NCBI RefSeq assembly: GCF_008629655.1
Contig: NZ_VWSG01000001.1
Span: 124,001-188,000, forward strand
From: Paenimyroides baculatum
Lineage (GTDB): Bacteria; Bacteroidota; Bacteroidia; Flavobacteriales; Flavobacteriaceae
Reading direction: 5' to 3'
DNA length: 64,000 nucleotides
Shown here: positions 7,863-16,649 of the stretch, in pieces
How positions within the stretch are numbered: the first letter of the stretch is position 1
How the letters are laid out: each line of letters begins with the position of its first letter
The notes under the pieces: model-generated
Told to the model about the DNA's origin: nothing
The model's database searches: none
Seen by the model: the letters and a program-made list of their open reading frames with translations, nothing else
Program-made: the position numbers and the translations under genes

Positions 7863-8549
7863 ATGGTGAAGAAAATTTTAAAATTCATAGGTAAAGTAAT
7901 CCTCTATTTTTTGGGGATAAGCATTGGTTTGGTTATCCTTTTTAAGTTTATACCCGTGCCGTTTACGCCGTTGATGTTTATCCGCACGTTTGAACAGATC
8001 GGCAGTAACGATAAAGTTGTGTGGAAGCGCGACTGGGTTTCAATTGATGAAATGGGAACGTCGATACAAAAAGCGGTTATTGCCAGCGAAGACGGAAAGT
8101 TTACAACACATAATGGTTTTGATGTGAAAGCGATCGAAAAAGCCTATAAAAATAATCAAAAAGGAAGAAAGGTTAAGGGCGGAAGTACCATTAGCCAGCA
8201 AACTGCCAAGAATGTTTTTCTTTGGCCGGGCAGAAGTTACTTACGAAAAGGATTGGAAGCTTATTTTACGGTTTTGATTGAAGTTGTCTGGGGAAAAGAA
8301 CGTATTATGGAAGTTTATTTGAACTCGATTGAAATGGGTAACGGAATTTACGGTATAGAAGCTGCATCGCAACATTGGTTTAATAAATCGGCAAAAAACC
8401 TGACAAAGGCAGAAGCAGCTGCAATTGCGGCAATTCTTCCAAATCCGAGAGTTTACAAGGCAAAGAACAGTTCACGTTATATCGAAAGAAGAAAGAATGC
8501 TATTAAACGTCAGATGAATTTCTATGCAAATCCCGATTACGAAAAATAA
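7863..8549 (+). CDS. mtgA: Monofunctional peptidoglycan glycosyltransferase MtgA
   Basis: 228 residues, the normal size for MtgA. One N-terminal membrane helix (about 8-30) anchors a GT51 domain with the catalytic Glu76 in ASEDGKFTTHNGFD, the GGSTISQQTAKN motif (106-117), KERIMEVYLNSIEMGNGIYG (145-164) and EAAAIAAILPNP. It polymerises glycan strands from lipid II; there is no transpeptidase domain. It follows the DedA gene by 32 bases and probably shares its promoter. Confidence 0.95.
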   Translation: MVKKILKFIGKVILYFLGISIGLVILFKFIPVPFTPLMFIRTFEQIGSNDKVVWKRDWVSIDEMGTSIQKAVIASEDGKFTTHNGFDVKAIEKAYKNNQKGRKVKGGSTISQQTAKNVFLWPGRSYLRKGLEAYFTVLIEVVWGKERIMEVYLNSIEMGNGIYGIEAASQHWFNKSAKNLTKAEAAAIAAILPNPRVYKAKNSSRYIERRKNAIKRQMNFYANPDYEK

Positions 8550-8609
8550 GACATAATAAGTGTTTTCAATATTTTTTGTAACTTTACTAATAAATTAAAA
8601 TTTAGAACT

Positions 8610-9077
8610 ATGAAAAAGAACATGTTATTAATGGCTGTTGCTGCCGGATTATTATCGGTAACAGCTTGTAAAAAAGAAACAACCACAACAACAGAAACTA
8701 CGGTTGATACATTAACCACAGAATCTACAACGGTTACTACAGAAGAAACTACTGTTGATCCTGCTGTTCAAGCGAATATCGACGAAGCGAAAGTGAAATA
8801 CGAAAAAGCCGAAGCTGATGTGAAAGCTGCAGTAGAAAAAGGCGACAAGAAAGCCGAAGCAGCTGCTGTAAAAGTTCGTGACGAAGCTAAAACTTCTTGG
8901 GAGAAGTTAAAAACTGGAGTTAACAACGCAGCTACCGATGTTAAAGACGGTATTAACAATGCCGCAGAAAAAGTTGAAGAAGGTGCTGATAAAGTTGGCG
9001 AAAAAGCTAAAAAAGTAGGTAAAGAGGTTGAAGAAGGTTACAACAAAACCTTGGATAAAATGAAAACCAATAACTAA
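8610..9077 (+). CDS. Small Thr/Ala/Lys-rich lipoprotein, function unknown
   Basis: 155 residues. A lipoprotein signal ends at Cys20 (LLSVTAC-K). Residues 22-52 are very rich in Thr and Glu, a likely flexible linker, and 55-150 form a strongly charged helix (alternating KAE, AAEK, EEG, KVGEKAKKV) like YtxH or LEA-like stress proteins. The pattern suggests a periplasmic or outer-membrane-anchored amphipathic helix; no enzyme motif is present. The gene ends before a strong terminator at 9095-9126. Homologues of this type in Bacteroidota are annotated only as hypothetical. A stress-related structural role is a guess. Confidence 0.75.
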   Translation: MKKNMLLMAVAAGLLSVTACKKETTTTTETTVDTLTTESTTVTTEETTVDPAVQANIDEAKVKYEKAEADVKAAVEKGDKKAEAAAVKVRDEAKTSWEKLKTGVNNAATDVKDGINNAAEKVEEGADKVGEKAKKVGKEVEEGYNKTLDKMKTNN

Positions 9078-9094
9078 TTAGTTTAGTTTGATAA

Positions 9095-9126
9095 AAAAAT
9101 CCTGTATTGCAAAATACAGGATTTTT
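9095..9126. terminator. Rho-independent terminator after the small lipoprotein gene
   Basis: 14-bp stem AAAAATCCTGTATT with its complement around a four-base loop, followed by T-rich sequence. Confidence 0.85.
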
Positions 9127-9177
9127 GTTTTAATGTGATCTTTTAAAATTGATCAGTTTGATAATATTTTAAATTCT

Positions 9178-9257
9178 CGTCAGTTCGAGCTTGTCGAGAA
9201 CTTCTAAATTATTGACTTCTCGATACGCTTCATTACATTACGCTACTCGAAGTGACG
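9178..9257. repeat. Dispersed palindromic intergenic repeat, copy 1
   Basis: About 80 bp beginning CGTCAGTTCGAGCTTGTCGA and ending TACTCGAAGTGACG. The ends are imperfect inverted repeats (CGTCAsTTCGAG). A 70-bp copy in the opposite orientation is at 53751-53820; this copy differs mainly by an 11-base insertion (CTAAATTATTG) in the middle. It lies between converging genes, after a terminator. Such elements are typical REP/MITE-like repeats of flavobacterial genomes. Confidence 0.75.
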
Positions 9258-9281
9258 TGTTGTTTCATGCAATAATCAAAT

Positions 9282-10064
9282 TTAATTCCCTTTAAAATCG
9301 GCTTTGCGTTTTTCTAAAAATGCAGTTGTTCCTTCTTTAAAATCGGCAGTTCCAAAGCAATATCCAAAACGATCAATTTCTGTATTAAATCCGTTGATTC
9401 CATCTTTAAAATTAGCATTCACCGCTTTAATAGCCTGTGTAATTGCAACCGGAGAGTTTTTAGCAATTTTCAATGCCAATTCGTTTGCTTTGTCTAACAA
9501 TTCAGGTTGCGCCACCATGTGATTTATCAAACCAAAAGATAATGCTGTTGGTGCATCAATCATTTGTGCGGTCATAATTAATTCGTTTGCTCTTCCTTTT
9601 CCAATCAATTGAGGTAAACGCTGTGTGCCGCCATAACCAGGAATAACACCCAAAGTAACTTCTGGTAAGCCCATTTTAGCGTTGTCTGATGCAATTCTAA
9701 TATGTGCAGCCATTGCCAGTTCCAATCCGCCGCCTAAAGCAAATCCGTTTACTGCAGCAATTACCGGTGTTTGTAAATTCTCTACAAAATCAAACAATAA
9801 TTCTTGCCCTTTTCTTGCTAATTCAGATCCTTCTGATACACTAAAACTTGCAAATTCCGAAATATCTGCACCGGCAACAAACGCTTTTTCGCCCGATCCT
9901 GTTATAATAATAGCACGCACTTCGTTATCGGTTTCACATTCTTTAAAAGCATTGTGTAATTCCTCAATTGTTGCTTTGTTTAAAGCGTTTAATTTTGTTG
10001 GGCGGTTAATTGTAATAGTAGCTACTGCGTTGTTTTTTTCTACTAAAATGTTTTCAAACGACAT
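9282..10064 (-). CDS. Enoyl-CoA hydratase/isomerase family protein (crotonase)
   Basis: 260 residues, full length. Both hydratase glutamates are present: Glu115 in GGGLELAMAAHIR and Glu135 in GLPEVTLGVIPGYGGTQRL. The oxyanion-hole segment is AFVAGADISEF (61-71). These features fit short-chain enoyl-CoA hydratase (3-hydroxyacyl-CoA formation in beta-oxidation or amino-acid degradation) rather than an isomerase. It is the last gene of a leftward run behind the sensor kinase (11-base gap), so it appears to be cotranscribed with hemH and hemJ, although a link to heme is not obvious. Confidence 0.88.
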   Translation of the reverse strand: MSFENILVEKNNAVATITINRPTKLNALNKATIEELHNAFKECETDNEVRAIIITGSGEKAFVAGADISEFASFSVSEGSELARKGQELLFDFVENLQTPVIAAVNGFALGGGLELAMAAHIRIASDNAKMGLPEVTLGVIPGYGGTQRLPQLIGKGRANELIMTAQMIDAPTALSFGLINHMVAQPELLDKANELALKIAKNSPVAITQAIKAVNANFKDGINGFNTEIDRFGYCFGTADFKEGTTAFLEKRKADFKGN

Positions 10065-10075
10065 ATTTTTATTTT

Positions 10076-11548
10076 TTAGTTACTAATTGGTAGTTTTACG
10101 TAAAACGTTGTTCCTTTATTTAAAACCGATTCAAAACGGATGTTCCCGCCGTAGCTTTCAATCATGTTTTTAATCATTGCCAAACCAAGTCCCATTCCGC
10201 TTGTTTTTGTTGTGAATTTTGGTTCGAATATCTTCTCTTTAATATCTTCGGGAATCCCGGATCCATTGTCGGAAACAGTGATTAATACCGATTGACTTTC
10301 TCTTTTTACTTTAACCGAAATTCTTGGAAAAGGTTCATAATTCGGAATTCCTTCAATAGCATTTTTAACCAGATTGTTTATGATCCGAATAATTTGCGAT
10401 TGATCAAATATAGCAATGATTTCTTCTTCGGTTGATTCAAAATTTATGAAATCTTCGTTAAAAATATCCAAAGCCAACTGAACCACTTTAACTACGTTCA
10501 ACGTAGTGTTTTGTTGGGCAGGCATCGATGCAAAGTTTGAAAATGCTGATGCAACTGCACTCATAGTGTCAATTTGCTGTACCATGGTTTCACAGAAATC
10601 CTTTATTTTTTCGTTTACTTTTGGATCTTCGGGATTGAATTTTCGTTGGAAACTTTGAACAGTCAATTTCATTGGCGTTAACGGATTTTTAATCTCATGG
10701 GCCACTTGTTTTGCCATTTCACGCCAAGCTAATTCCCGGTGACTTTGAGCCAGTTTATCTGCCGATTCTTCCAGCTTGTCAACCATTTGGTTATACGAAT
10801 TTATCAGTGTTTCAATTTCATAAGAAGCATTTTCAACCTTAATTTTTTCATTTCTCCGGTTGATGCTTGTCTTTTGGATTCGTTCACTTATAAACTGTAA
10901 TGTTTTGGTGATATAGCTCGATAAAATGAACGCTAAAATGATTGCCAGAATAATGATAAAAAGATAAATCTGTGCAAAAAGAATAAAAAAACTGTTTACC
11001 TGTGCATCGTAATACGATGTTTCTTCGGCAACCGGCATACTAATGATTCCAAGCGGTTTAAATTGGTTGTCTTTAATATAATTGTAAGCAGATCGATACG
11101 TTATGCCGTCGATAATTCGTAAATCAATGAAACGTTTGGTGCTTGTGGTTTCGATTATTTTCAGAATATTGGGCGATATAACCTCGTTGTTTATTTTATC
11201 GACAATAAAATTCCCTTTCGATGTTATTAAAAGATTTCCCTTTAAATCGTAAATATTGATCTGTATGTTGTGAATGCTGGAAAGTTCGAAAATTTTATCC
11301 TTAAAAATCAATGGTAAATTTTCTGTTGTAACAGGAATATCGGTTGTTTGTAAAACAAAGTTTAAATGCTCGTTAACGGCATCTTCCTTTCTAATCAATC
11401 GATCCTGATGGTAATTACGCGCTTCTTTTTTAAACTGATAAATGGTAACCATGGCAATTAAAACCGATGATGTTATGGTAAGAAAAATCATGGCAATGAA
11501 AATTCTTACACGTAACGATGTGCTTTGTATGTTGAATGGTTTTGCCAT
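10076..11548 (-). CDS. NtrY-like membrane sensor histidine kinase
   Basis: 490 residues. A first membrane helix (about 13-36), an extracytoplasmic sensor region (40-183), a second helix (187-211), a HAMP-like linker and coiled coil (212-272) and then the kinase: H-box [20 protein letters not shown] with phospho-acceptor His284, N-box [13 protein letters not shown]-boxes [10 protein letters not shown] and [18 protein letters not shown]. The [10 protein letters not shown]-box is that of the NtrY/AtoS branch. No response regulator lies beside it. It sits between hemJ (6-base gap) and the enoyl-CoA hydratase gene (11-base gap). In flavobacteria this gene often accompanies hemJ; signal unknown. 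Confidence 0.9.
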   Translation of the reverse strand: MAKPFNIQSTSLRVRIFIAMIFLTITSSVLIAMVTIYQFKKEARNYHQDRLIRKEDAVNEHLNFVLQTTDIPVTTENLPLIFKDKIFELSSIHNIQINIYDLKGNLLITSKGNFIVDKINNEVISPNILKIIETTSTKRFIDLRIIDGITYRSAYNYIKDNQFKPLGIISMPVAEETSYYDAQVNSFFILFAQIYLFIIILAIILAFILSSYITKTLQFISERIQKTSINRRNEKIKVENASYEIETLINSYNQMVDKLEESADKLAQSHRELAWREMAKQVAHEIKNPLTPMKLTVQSFQRKFNPEDPKVNEKIKDFCETMVQQIDTMSAVASAFSNFASMPAQQNTTLNVVKVVQLALDIFNEDFINFESTEEEIIAIFDQSQIIRIINNLVKNAIEGIPNYEPFPRISVKVKRESQSVLITVSDNGSGIPEDIKEKIFEPKFTTKTSGMGLGLAMIKNMIESYGGNIRFESVLNKGTTFYVKLPISN

Positions 11549-11554
11549 AAATGC

Positions 11555-12088
11555 CTAATTTTTTTCGCGCATTTTTTTATAGAATTTAAAGCCTAAAGTT
11601 AACAATAGTGCCAATACAAAAATACCGGCTACGCCAAAAATCCAGTTGATGGCACTTTTTAAAATTACTAAAAATACTACAGAGAAAAGTATTATTGTGG
11701 CACCTTCGTTCCAAATTCTGAAAAAAGAACTGGTTTTTGTAAGGTTTTTATGTTTGATCTGTTTTACAAACTGCTGACATTTAAAATGATACAGCCATAA
11801 AAGTACTACAAAAAGCAGTTTTACGTGCATCCACGGCATTTGCAGCAATGCAGGATTTTCCACCAACATCCACACGCCAAAAATAGTTGCCAGTACGGCA
11901 GCCGGAAAAGTAATAATGTACCACAATCTGCTGGTCATTATCTGGTATTGGTTAGAAAGAATTTCTTTCTCAATATCCGATTTTAACTGTGCTTCGGCAT
12001 AATAAACAAACAGTCGCACAATGTAAAAAAGTCCGGCAAACCAGCAAACAACAAAAATAATATGTAATGCCTTTAAGTATAAATACAT
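11555..12088 (-). CDS. hemJ: Protoporphyrinogen oxidase HemJ
   Basis: 177 residues with four membrane helices. The first carries LKALHIIFVVCWFAGLFYIVRLFVY in the HemJ pattern (conserved His9), and the third has the MPWMHVKLLFVVLLW motif followed by a cytoplasmic His. HemJ is the oxygen-independent-type membrane enzyme that converts protoporphyrinogen IX to protoporphyrin IX in bacteria without HemG or HemY. It lies 3 bases from hemH, whose product uses its product, in the same leftward operon. No HemG/HemY homologue occurs in the window, consistent with HemJ filling this step. Confidence 0.9.
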   Translation of the reverse strand: MYLYLKALHIIFVVCWFAGLFYIVRLFVYYAEAQLKSDIEKEILSNQYQIMTSRLWYIITFPAAVLATIFGVWMLVENPALLQMPWMHVKLLFVVLLWLYHFKCQQFVKQIKHKNLTKTSSFFRIWNEGATIILFSVVFLVILKSAINWIFGVAGIFVLALLLTLGFKFYKKMREKN

Positions 12089-12091
12089 AAA

Positions 12092-13108
12092 TTAGTTTTT
12101 AGACCAATCTTTTACCCAATTTGCTACCACGTTGCACCATTCGTCTTCATCGTTCAAACACGGAACGGCAAAAAACTCTTCACCGCCATGCGATTTAAAA
12201 TCGTCATTGGCACGCATAGCAATTTCTTCTAAAGTTTCCAAACAATCTGCAACGAAAGCAGGCGTTACAACGGCTAATTTCTTAATTCCTTTGGCGGGCA
12301 TTTTGTTAATTTCAACGTCGGTATAAGGAGTCAGCCATTTGTCGCCAGCCAATCTTGATTGAAAGGTTTGGCTGTATTTTCCTTCGGGAATTTCCAATAA
12401 TTTAACTACTTGTTTTGTAGTTTCGAAACATTGATGACGGTAACAAAATTCGTGCGCAGGCGATGGTGTATTACAACACGAACCATCGATTTTACAATGC
12501 GATTTGGTTACATCGGTTTTACGAATATGGCGTTTTGGAATTCCGTGATACGAAAATAGCAAATGATCGTAATCAAATCCTTCCAAATGTTTCTTTATGG
12601 AATTTGCCAATGCCTGAATAAAATCGGGTTTATTGTAAAATGCAGGAACTTTGGTTAATTTCATTTCAGGAAATTTACTAGCAACCAATTCGTCTGCCAA
12701 TGCCCAGATTGTAGTGGTTGATGCCATAGCATACTGTGGATACAAAGCTAAAAGCATCACATCTGTAACGCCTTGATCTTTTAATTCCTGCAAACCTTTT
12801 TCAATAGTCATTGTTCCATAACGCATTGCCAAAGCAACAGGAATATCCACTTGGTTTTTTACTTTTTTGTGCATTCTTTTCGAGAAAACAATTAAAGGCG
12901 AACCTTCGTCTGTCCAAATTTGTGCATAAGCGTGAGCCGATTGTTCAGGACGTTTTCTTAAAATGATTCCGCGAACTAATAAAGCACGTAAAAGATACGG
13001 AACATCTATCACATATTTATCCATTAAAAATTCATCTAAATACGGCTTTACATCTTTTGGTGTTGGACTTTCGGGCGATCCTAAATTAACTAATAAAACT
13101 CCTTTCAT
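12092..13108 (-). CDS. hemH: Ferrochelatase
   Basis: 338 residues. Begins MKGVLLVNLGSPESPTPKDV, the normal N-terminus. The metal-site histidine is in LLFSYHGIPKRHIRK, and YSQTFQSRLAGDKWLTPYTD is the conserved C-terminal motif. A cluster CKIDGSCCN plus CYRHQC lies between them; extra cysteines here can bind a [2Fe-2S] cluster in some bacterial ferrochelatases, but the known ligand pattern is not obvious. The enzyme inserts Fe(II) into protoporphyrin IX. It is the second gene of the leftward operon behind the AraC-type regulator (14-base gap) and is followed by hemJ. Confidence 0.95.
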   Translation of the reverse strand: MKGVLLVNLGSPESPTPKDVKPYLDEFLMDKYVIDVPYLLRALLVRGIILRKRPEQSAHAYAQIWTDEGSPLIVFSKRMHKKVKNQVDIPVALAMRYGTMTIEKGLQELKDQGVTDVMLLALYPQYAMASTTTIWALADELVASKFPEMKLTKVPAFYNKPDFIQALANSIKKHLEGFDYDHLLFSYHGIPKRHIRKTDVTKSHCKIDGSCCNTPSPAHEFCYRHQCFETTKQVVKLLEIPEGKYSQTFQSRLAGDKWLTPYTDVEINKMPAKGIKKLAVVTPAFVADCLETLEEIAMRANDDFKSHGGEEFFAVPCLNDEDEWCNVVANWVKDWSKN

Positions 13109-13122
13109 GTTTTTGTGTGGTA

Positions 13123-14022
13123 TTAATTTGCCGCTAACGACATTAAATATTTTTTAGGCGTTGTGCCGAATTTCTTTTTAAATGCTGCAATAAAGTGGCT
13201 TGCAGTGCTGTAACCAATGCGGTTGCCCACTTCGTTTACATTATAAGTTCCGCTGTCTAACAATTTACGGGCATATTCCATTTTATAATCGAACAAAAAT
13301 CCGTAAACCGTATCCCCATAAACCTGTTTAAAGCCTTGTTTAAGTTTTTTAATGTTCAAACCAATTTCATCTGCCAGTTCTTGTAGGGTAGGAGGTTCTG
13401 CCATATTTTTCAACAAAATATCTTTGGCATGTTTAATTTTCATGGTTTCCTCTTCATCAGTCTTAAACGGACAACTTTCATCGTCGGTTCCTTCGGGTTT
13501 ATTAAAAAGCAGACTTAATAATTCGTAAACTTTAGCTTTGTAATATAGTTTTTTAACCGATGAATGCAGATTGAAATTCATTATCTGATATAAAACAACC
13601 GACATGGAAGGTGTGATGTTTGTTTGCGCGTAATGTTTCCTGTCAATTGCATCTTTGTTTAAAAAAGGAATAAACTCGGCTTCGGTAGAAAATAAATTAT
13701 GAAACTTTTTAATAGATATAATCACAGAAATAATCCATGAAGTCGGTTGAACTTCCAAATGAATAGGTAAGCCACGCTGCGGATTGTAAAGCGTTAAACT
13801 GCTTTCTTCGTTAACCGGTATAGAATATGCGCCACCGTTAAAAACAAAATTGCCTTTTCCCTTTAAAACAAAGTGAAACTGCATAACATCGTTACTTAAA
13901 TCTTTAGTGATAACCTGCGCCATATCAGATTCGTTTTTTAAGCGAATACAAATAAAATCATCTTCTAAAATTACATCTTCTTGAGTTCTCATAGCGTTGT
14001 TTTTATTTTTTGAATGAATCAA
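13123..14022 (-). CDS. AraC-family transcriptional regulator
   Basis: 299 residues. The N-terminal 190 residues form a cupin-like sensing domain without recognisable ligand signature. The C-terminal 100 residues hold the two helix-turn-helix motifs: MAEPPTLQELADEIGLNIKK and the second with GTYNVNEVGNRIGYSTASHF, followed by AFKKKFGTTPKKYL. A second in-frame ATG (MRTQEDV) at 13992 may be the true start. It is the first gene of the operon with hemH and hemJ and is divergent from hemA, sharing a 202-bp intergenic region; control of heme genes is likely but inferred. A similar regulator precedes hemH in related flavobacteria. Confidence 0.88.
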   Translation of the reverse strand: MIHSKNKNNAMRTQEDVILEDDFICIRLKNESDMAQVITKDLSNDVMQFHFVLKGKGNFVFNGGAYSIPVNEESSLTLYNPQRGLPIHLEVQPTSWIISVIISIKKFHNLFSTEAEFIPFLNKDAIDRKHYAQTNITPSMSVVLYQIMNFNLHSSVKKLYYKAKVYELLSLLFNKPEGTDDESCPFKTDEEETMKIKHAKDILLKNMAEPPTLQELADEIGLNIKKLKQGFKQVYGDTVYGFLFDYKMEYARKLLDSGTYNVNEVGNRIGYSTASHFIAAFKKKFGTTPKKYLMSLAAN

Positions 14023-14190
14023 AATTTAACAATCAATCTATTTAGAATTGTTCTAAATATCAATTCAATAAAAATCATTAACGTCAGCAAATATAAGGAT
14101 TTTTTGAAAAAACAACGCAAAGAAAATGTAAAATGTAACTTGGCGATATAATTAGTCCTTACAGCGTTATTTTAATTAAACTATTGCTTT

Positions 14191-14198
14191 TAAATTTG
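14191..14198 (+). promoter_or_regulatory. -7 box upstream of hemA
   Basis: TAAATTTG matches the Bacteroidota sigma-A -7 consensus TAnnTTTG, 26 bases before the hemA start in the shared hemA/AraC-regulator intergenic region. No clear -33 TTTG at the usual distance was found. Confidence 0.45.
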
Positions 14199-14224
14199 TG
14201 AAGCTTTATTAGTAAAACTAAATA

Positions 14225-15484
14225 ATGAAGAACAACAACAATACAAAACCATCGCATTTTTATGTAGTGGGATTAAATTACAAGAAAGCCGATGCGGAAA
14301 CCCGTGGTAAATTCAGTTTGAGCGATCAGGCAAAATCGAATTTATTGGACGAGGCACGTTTGGAAGGAATTTCTTCTTTAATTGCTATTTCTACCTGTAA
14401 CAGAACCGAATTGTATGGTTTTGCAGAACATCCTTTTCAATTGATTTCCTTACTTTGTAAGCACAGTAACGGAACTGTAGAAGATTTTCAGCGGGTAGCT
14501 TACATTCATAAAAATAACGAAGCTATTTCGCACCTTTTTAAAGTAGGAACAGGAATGGATAGCCAAATTTTGGGCGATTTCGAAATTATAAGTCAGGTTA
14601 AAACCGGATTTATTGCGGCTCGTGAAAAAGGATTGACCAACAGTTATTTTGAACGATTGGTAAATTCGGTTATTCAGGCAAGCAAGCGCATCAAAAACGA
14701 AACCGAGATCAGCACCGGTGCTACTTCGGTATCGTTTGCTTCGGTTCATTACATCCTTCATAATGTAAAAGATATTAAAGAGAAGAATATTCTGCTTTTC
14801 GGTACAGGGAAAATCGGTAGAAATACCTGTGAAAATCTTGTAAAACATACAAAAAACAATCACATTACTTTAATAAATCGTACAAAAGACAAAGCGCGTA
14901 AAATTGCAGGTAAATTCAATTTAATCGTAAAAGATTATGCCGATTTACAAGCTGAACTTCAAAATGCCGATGTGCTGATTGTAGCAACCGGTGCGCAAAA
15001 TCCTACAATTGACAAAGAACTGCTGAATCTTAAAAAGCCGTTGTTGATTTTAGATTTATCGATCCCTAAAAACGTAAACGAAAATGTGTTGGATGTTACC
15101 GATGTTACGTTGGTGCATTTAGATCAATTGTCGCAAATGACCGATGATACCTTGGCAAAACGCAAAGAATATGTACCGCAGGCAATGGCGATTATCGATG
15201 AGGTAAAGTATGAATTCATTACTTGGACACAAGCCAGAAAGTTTGCACCGACGATCCATGCACTAAAAGCGAAGTTGGAAGAAATTAAAGAAACCGAATT
15301 AAAATACCACAAAAAGAAAATAGAGAACTTTGACGAAGATCATGCGAATTTAATCACAACGCGCCTTATTCAGAAAATCACGTCGCATTTTGCCAATCAT
15401 CTAAAAAATGAAAATACCGAAGTTGACGAAAGTATTGAATGGATCGAAAAAGTTTTCCAAATAGAAACACTTACAAATGAATAA
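14225..15484 (+). CDS. hemA: Glutamyl-tRNA reductase
   Basis: 419 residues. Catalytic Cys58 is in AISTCNRTELYGF; the NADPH-binding domain has LLFGTGKIGRNTCENL, and a C-terminal dimerisation helix follows (about 330-419). It reduces glutamyl-tRNA(Glu) to glutamate-1-semialdehyde, the first committed step of C5-pathway tetrapyrrole synthesis. It overlaps hemC by 8 bases, indicating translational coupling. Start: ATG 26 bases after a -7 box. The presence of hemA shows that 5-aminolevulinate is made by the C5 route; hemL is not in the window. Confidence 0.95.
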   Translation: MKNNNNTKPSHFYVVGLNYKKADAETRGKFSLSDQAKSNLLDEARLEGISSLIAISTCNRTELYGFAEHPFQLISLLCKHSNGTVEDFQRVAYIHKNNEAISHLFKVGTGMDSQILGDFEIISQVKTGFIAAREKGLTNSYFERLVNSVIQASKRIKNETEISTGATSVSFASVHYILHNVKDIKEKNILLFGTGKIGRNTCENLVKHTKNNHITLINRTKDKARKIAGKFNLIVKDYADLQAELQNADVLIVATGAQNPTIDKELLNLKKPLLILDLSIPKNVNENVLDVTDVTLVHLDQLSQMTDDTLAKRKEYVPQAMAIIDEVKYEFITWTQARKFAPTIHALKAKLEEIKETELKYHKKKIENFDEDHANLITTRLIQKITSHFANHLKNENTEVDESIEWIEKVFQIETLTNE

Positions 15485-16400
15485 AATAATCAGAATTGGC
15501 ACGCGCGACAGCGAATTAGCGTTGTGGCAAGCCAATACCGTATCAAAACAACTGAATAAATTAGGTTATAAAACAGAAATTATAGCTGTAAAGGCTGATG
15601 GGGATATTATTTTAGACAAACCTTTATACGAGTTAGGAATTACCGGAATATTTACAAAAACGCTCGATGTTGCTATGATTGCGGGCAAAGTTGATATTGC
15701 CGTGCATTCCATGAAAGACGTACCTACTGCGTTGCCGCAAAGTATTGTGCAGGCAGCTGTTTTAAAACGCGGAAATGTGCATGATATTTTGGTTCACAAA
15801 GGATCGACCGATTTTTTGGAAACCAACGGAACCATTGCCAGCGGATCGTTACGCAGAAAAGCGCAGTGGTTAAATAAATATCCGAATCATAAAGTGGAAG
15901 ATTTACGTGGAAACGTGAATACACGCCTGCAAAAACTAAAAGATAATTCTTGGAATGCAGCCATTTTTGCCGCTGCTGGTTTAGAGCGAATTAATTTAAA
16001 ACCAACCGAATTTATTAATTTAGATTGGATGATTCCCGCTCCTGCACAAGGTGCGATGATGATTGTTGCAATGGAAAACGATAATTATGTGTTAGATGCC
16101 GTTGCACAGTTGAACGATATTGAAACAGAAATTTGTACGCATATTGAACGACAGTTTTTACGTACCTTAGAAGGTGGTTGTACAGCGCCAATTGGTGCTT
16201 TGGCAATTTATAATGAAGAAGAAGATACCATTGTTTTTAAAGGGAATTTACTTTCTATAGACGGAAAACAGAAGTTTGAAATTGAAAAGAATGTTCCAAT
16301 TAACGAATGGAAAAAACTAGGGTTTTTCGCAGCAAAAGAAATTTTAGAAAACGGGGGAGAGCAATTGATGAAAGAACTTCGTTCGCAATTAAAAAAGTAA
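15477..16400 (+). CDS. hemC: Hydroxymethylbilane synthase (porphobilinogen deaminase)
   Basis: 307 residues. Asp81 in HSMKDVPT is the catalytic residue and Cys235 in LEGGCTAPIG carries the dipyrromethane cofactor. IRIGTRDSELALWQA at the start and ASGSLRRKAQW are family signatures. It condenses four porphobilinogen molecules. It overlaps the end of hemA. After it comes a 225-bp non-coding stretch with dispersed repeats before hemD. Confidence 0.96.
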   Translation: MNKIIRIGTRDSELALWQANTVSKQLNKLGYKTEIIAVKADGDIILDKPLYELGITGIFTKTLDVAMIAGKVDIAVHSMKDVPTALPQSIVQAAVLKRGNVHDILVHKGSTDFLETNGTIASGSLRRKAQWLNKYPNHKVEDLRGNVNTRLQKLKDNSWNAAIFAAAGLERINLKPTEFINLDWMIPAPAQGAMMIVAMENDNYVLDAVAQLNDIETEICTHIERQFLRTLEGGCTAPIGALAIYNEEEDTIVFKGNLLSIDGKQKFEIEKNVPINEWKKLGFFAAKEILENGGEQLMKELRSQLKK

Positions 16401-16407
16401 TGTATAG

Positions 16408-16625
16408 CGTTTGTCATTCCGACGAAGGAGAAATTTAATATAAAGAAACCACGGATTAAAGAATTCACACCGATTTTCTTAATCCTAAAAATAATTAAAT
16501 CTGTGGTGATAAATTTTGAATGTCGCGATTTTGACTATAAAGTATATTTGTACTTAAAAGTTTGTCATTCTGAACGAAATGAAATGTAGTGAAGAATCTC
16601 TGTTAAAGATTCCTCGTTCCTCGGA
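16408..16625. repeat. Intergenic region with two fragments of dispersed flavobacterial repeats between hemC and hemD
   Basis: TTTGTCATTCCGACGAAGGA starts at 16410 and TTTGTCATTCTGAACGAA at 16561. The second element runs to about 16630 and is palindromic: GTCATTC near its start pairs with GGAATGA at its end, and GAATCTCTGTTAAAGATTC is an inner hairpin. The rest (16440-16540) is AT-rich without a recognisable feature apart from the -7 box at 16543. The repeat overlaps the first possible hemD ATG (16626), which argues for the later start. Confidence 0.6.
16543..16550 (+). promoter_or_regulatory. -7 box in front of hemD
   Basis: TATATTTG fits TAnnTTTG. It would give hemD its own transcript that starts before the palindromic repeat at 16561-16630, so the repeat would form a hairpin in the hemD leader. 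Confidence 0.4.
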
Positions 16626-16649
16626 ATGATATCAAATAACAAACAAAAA

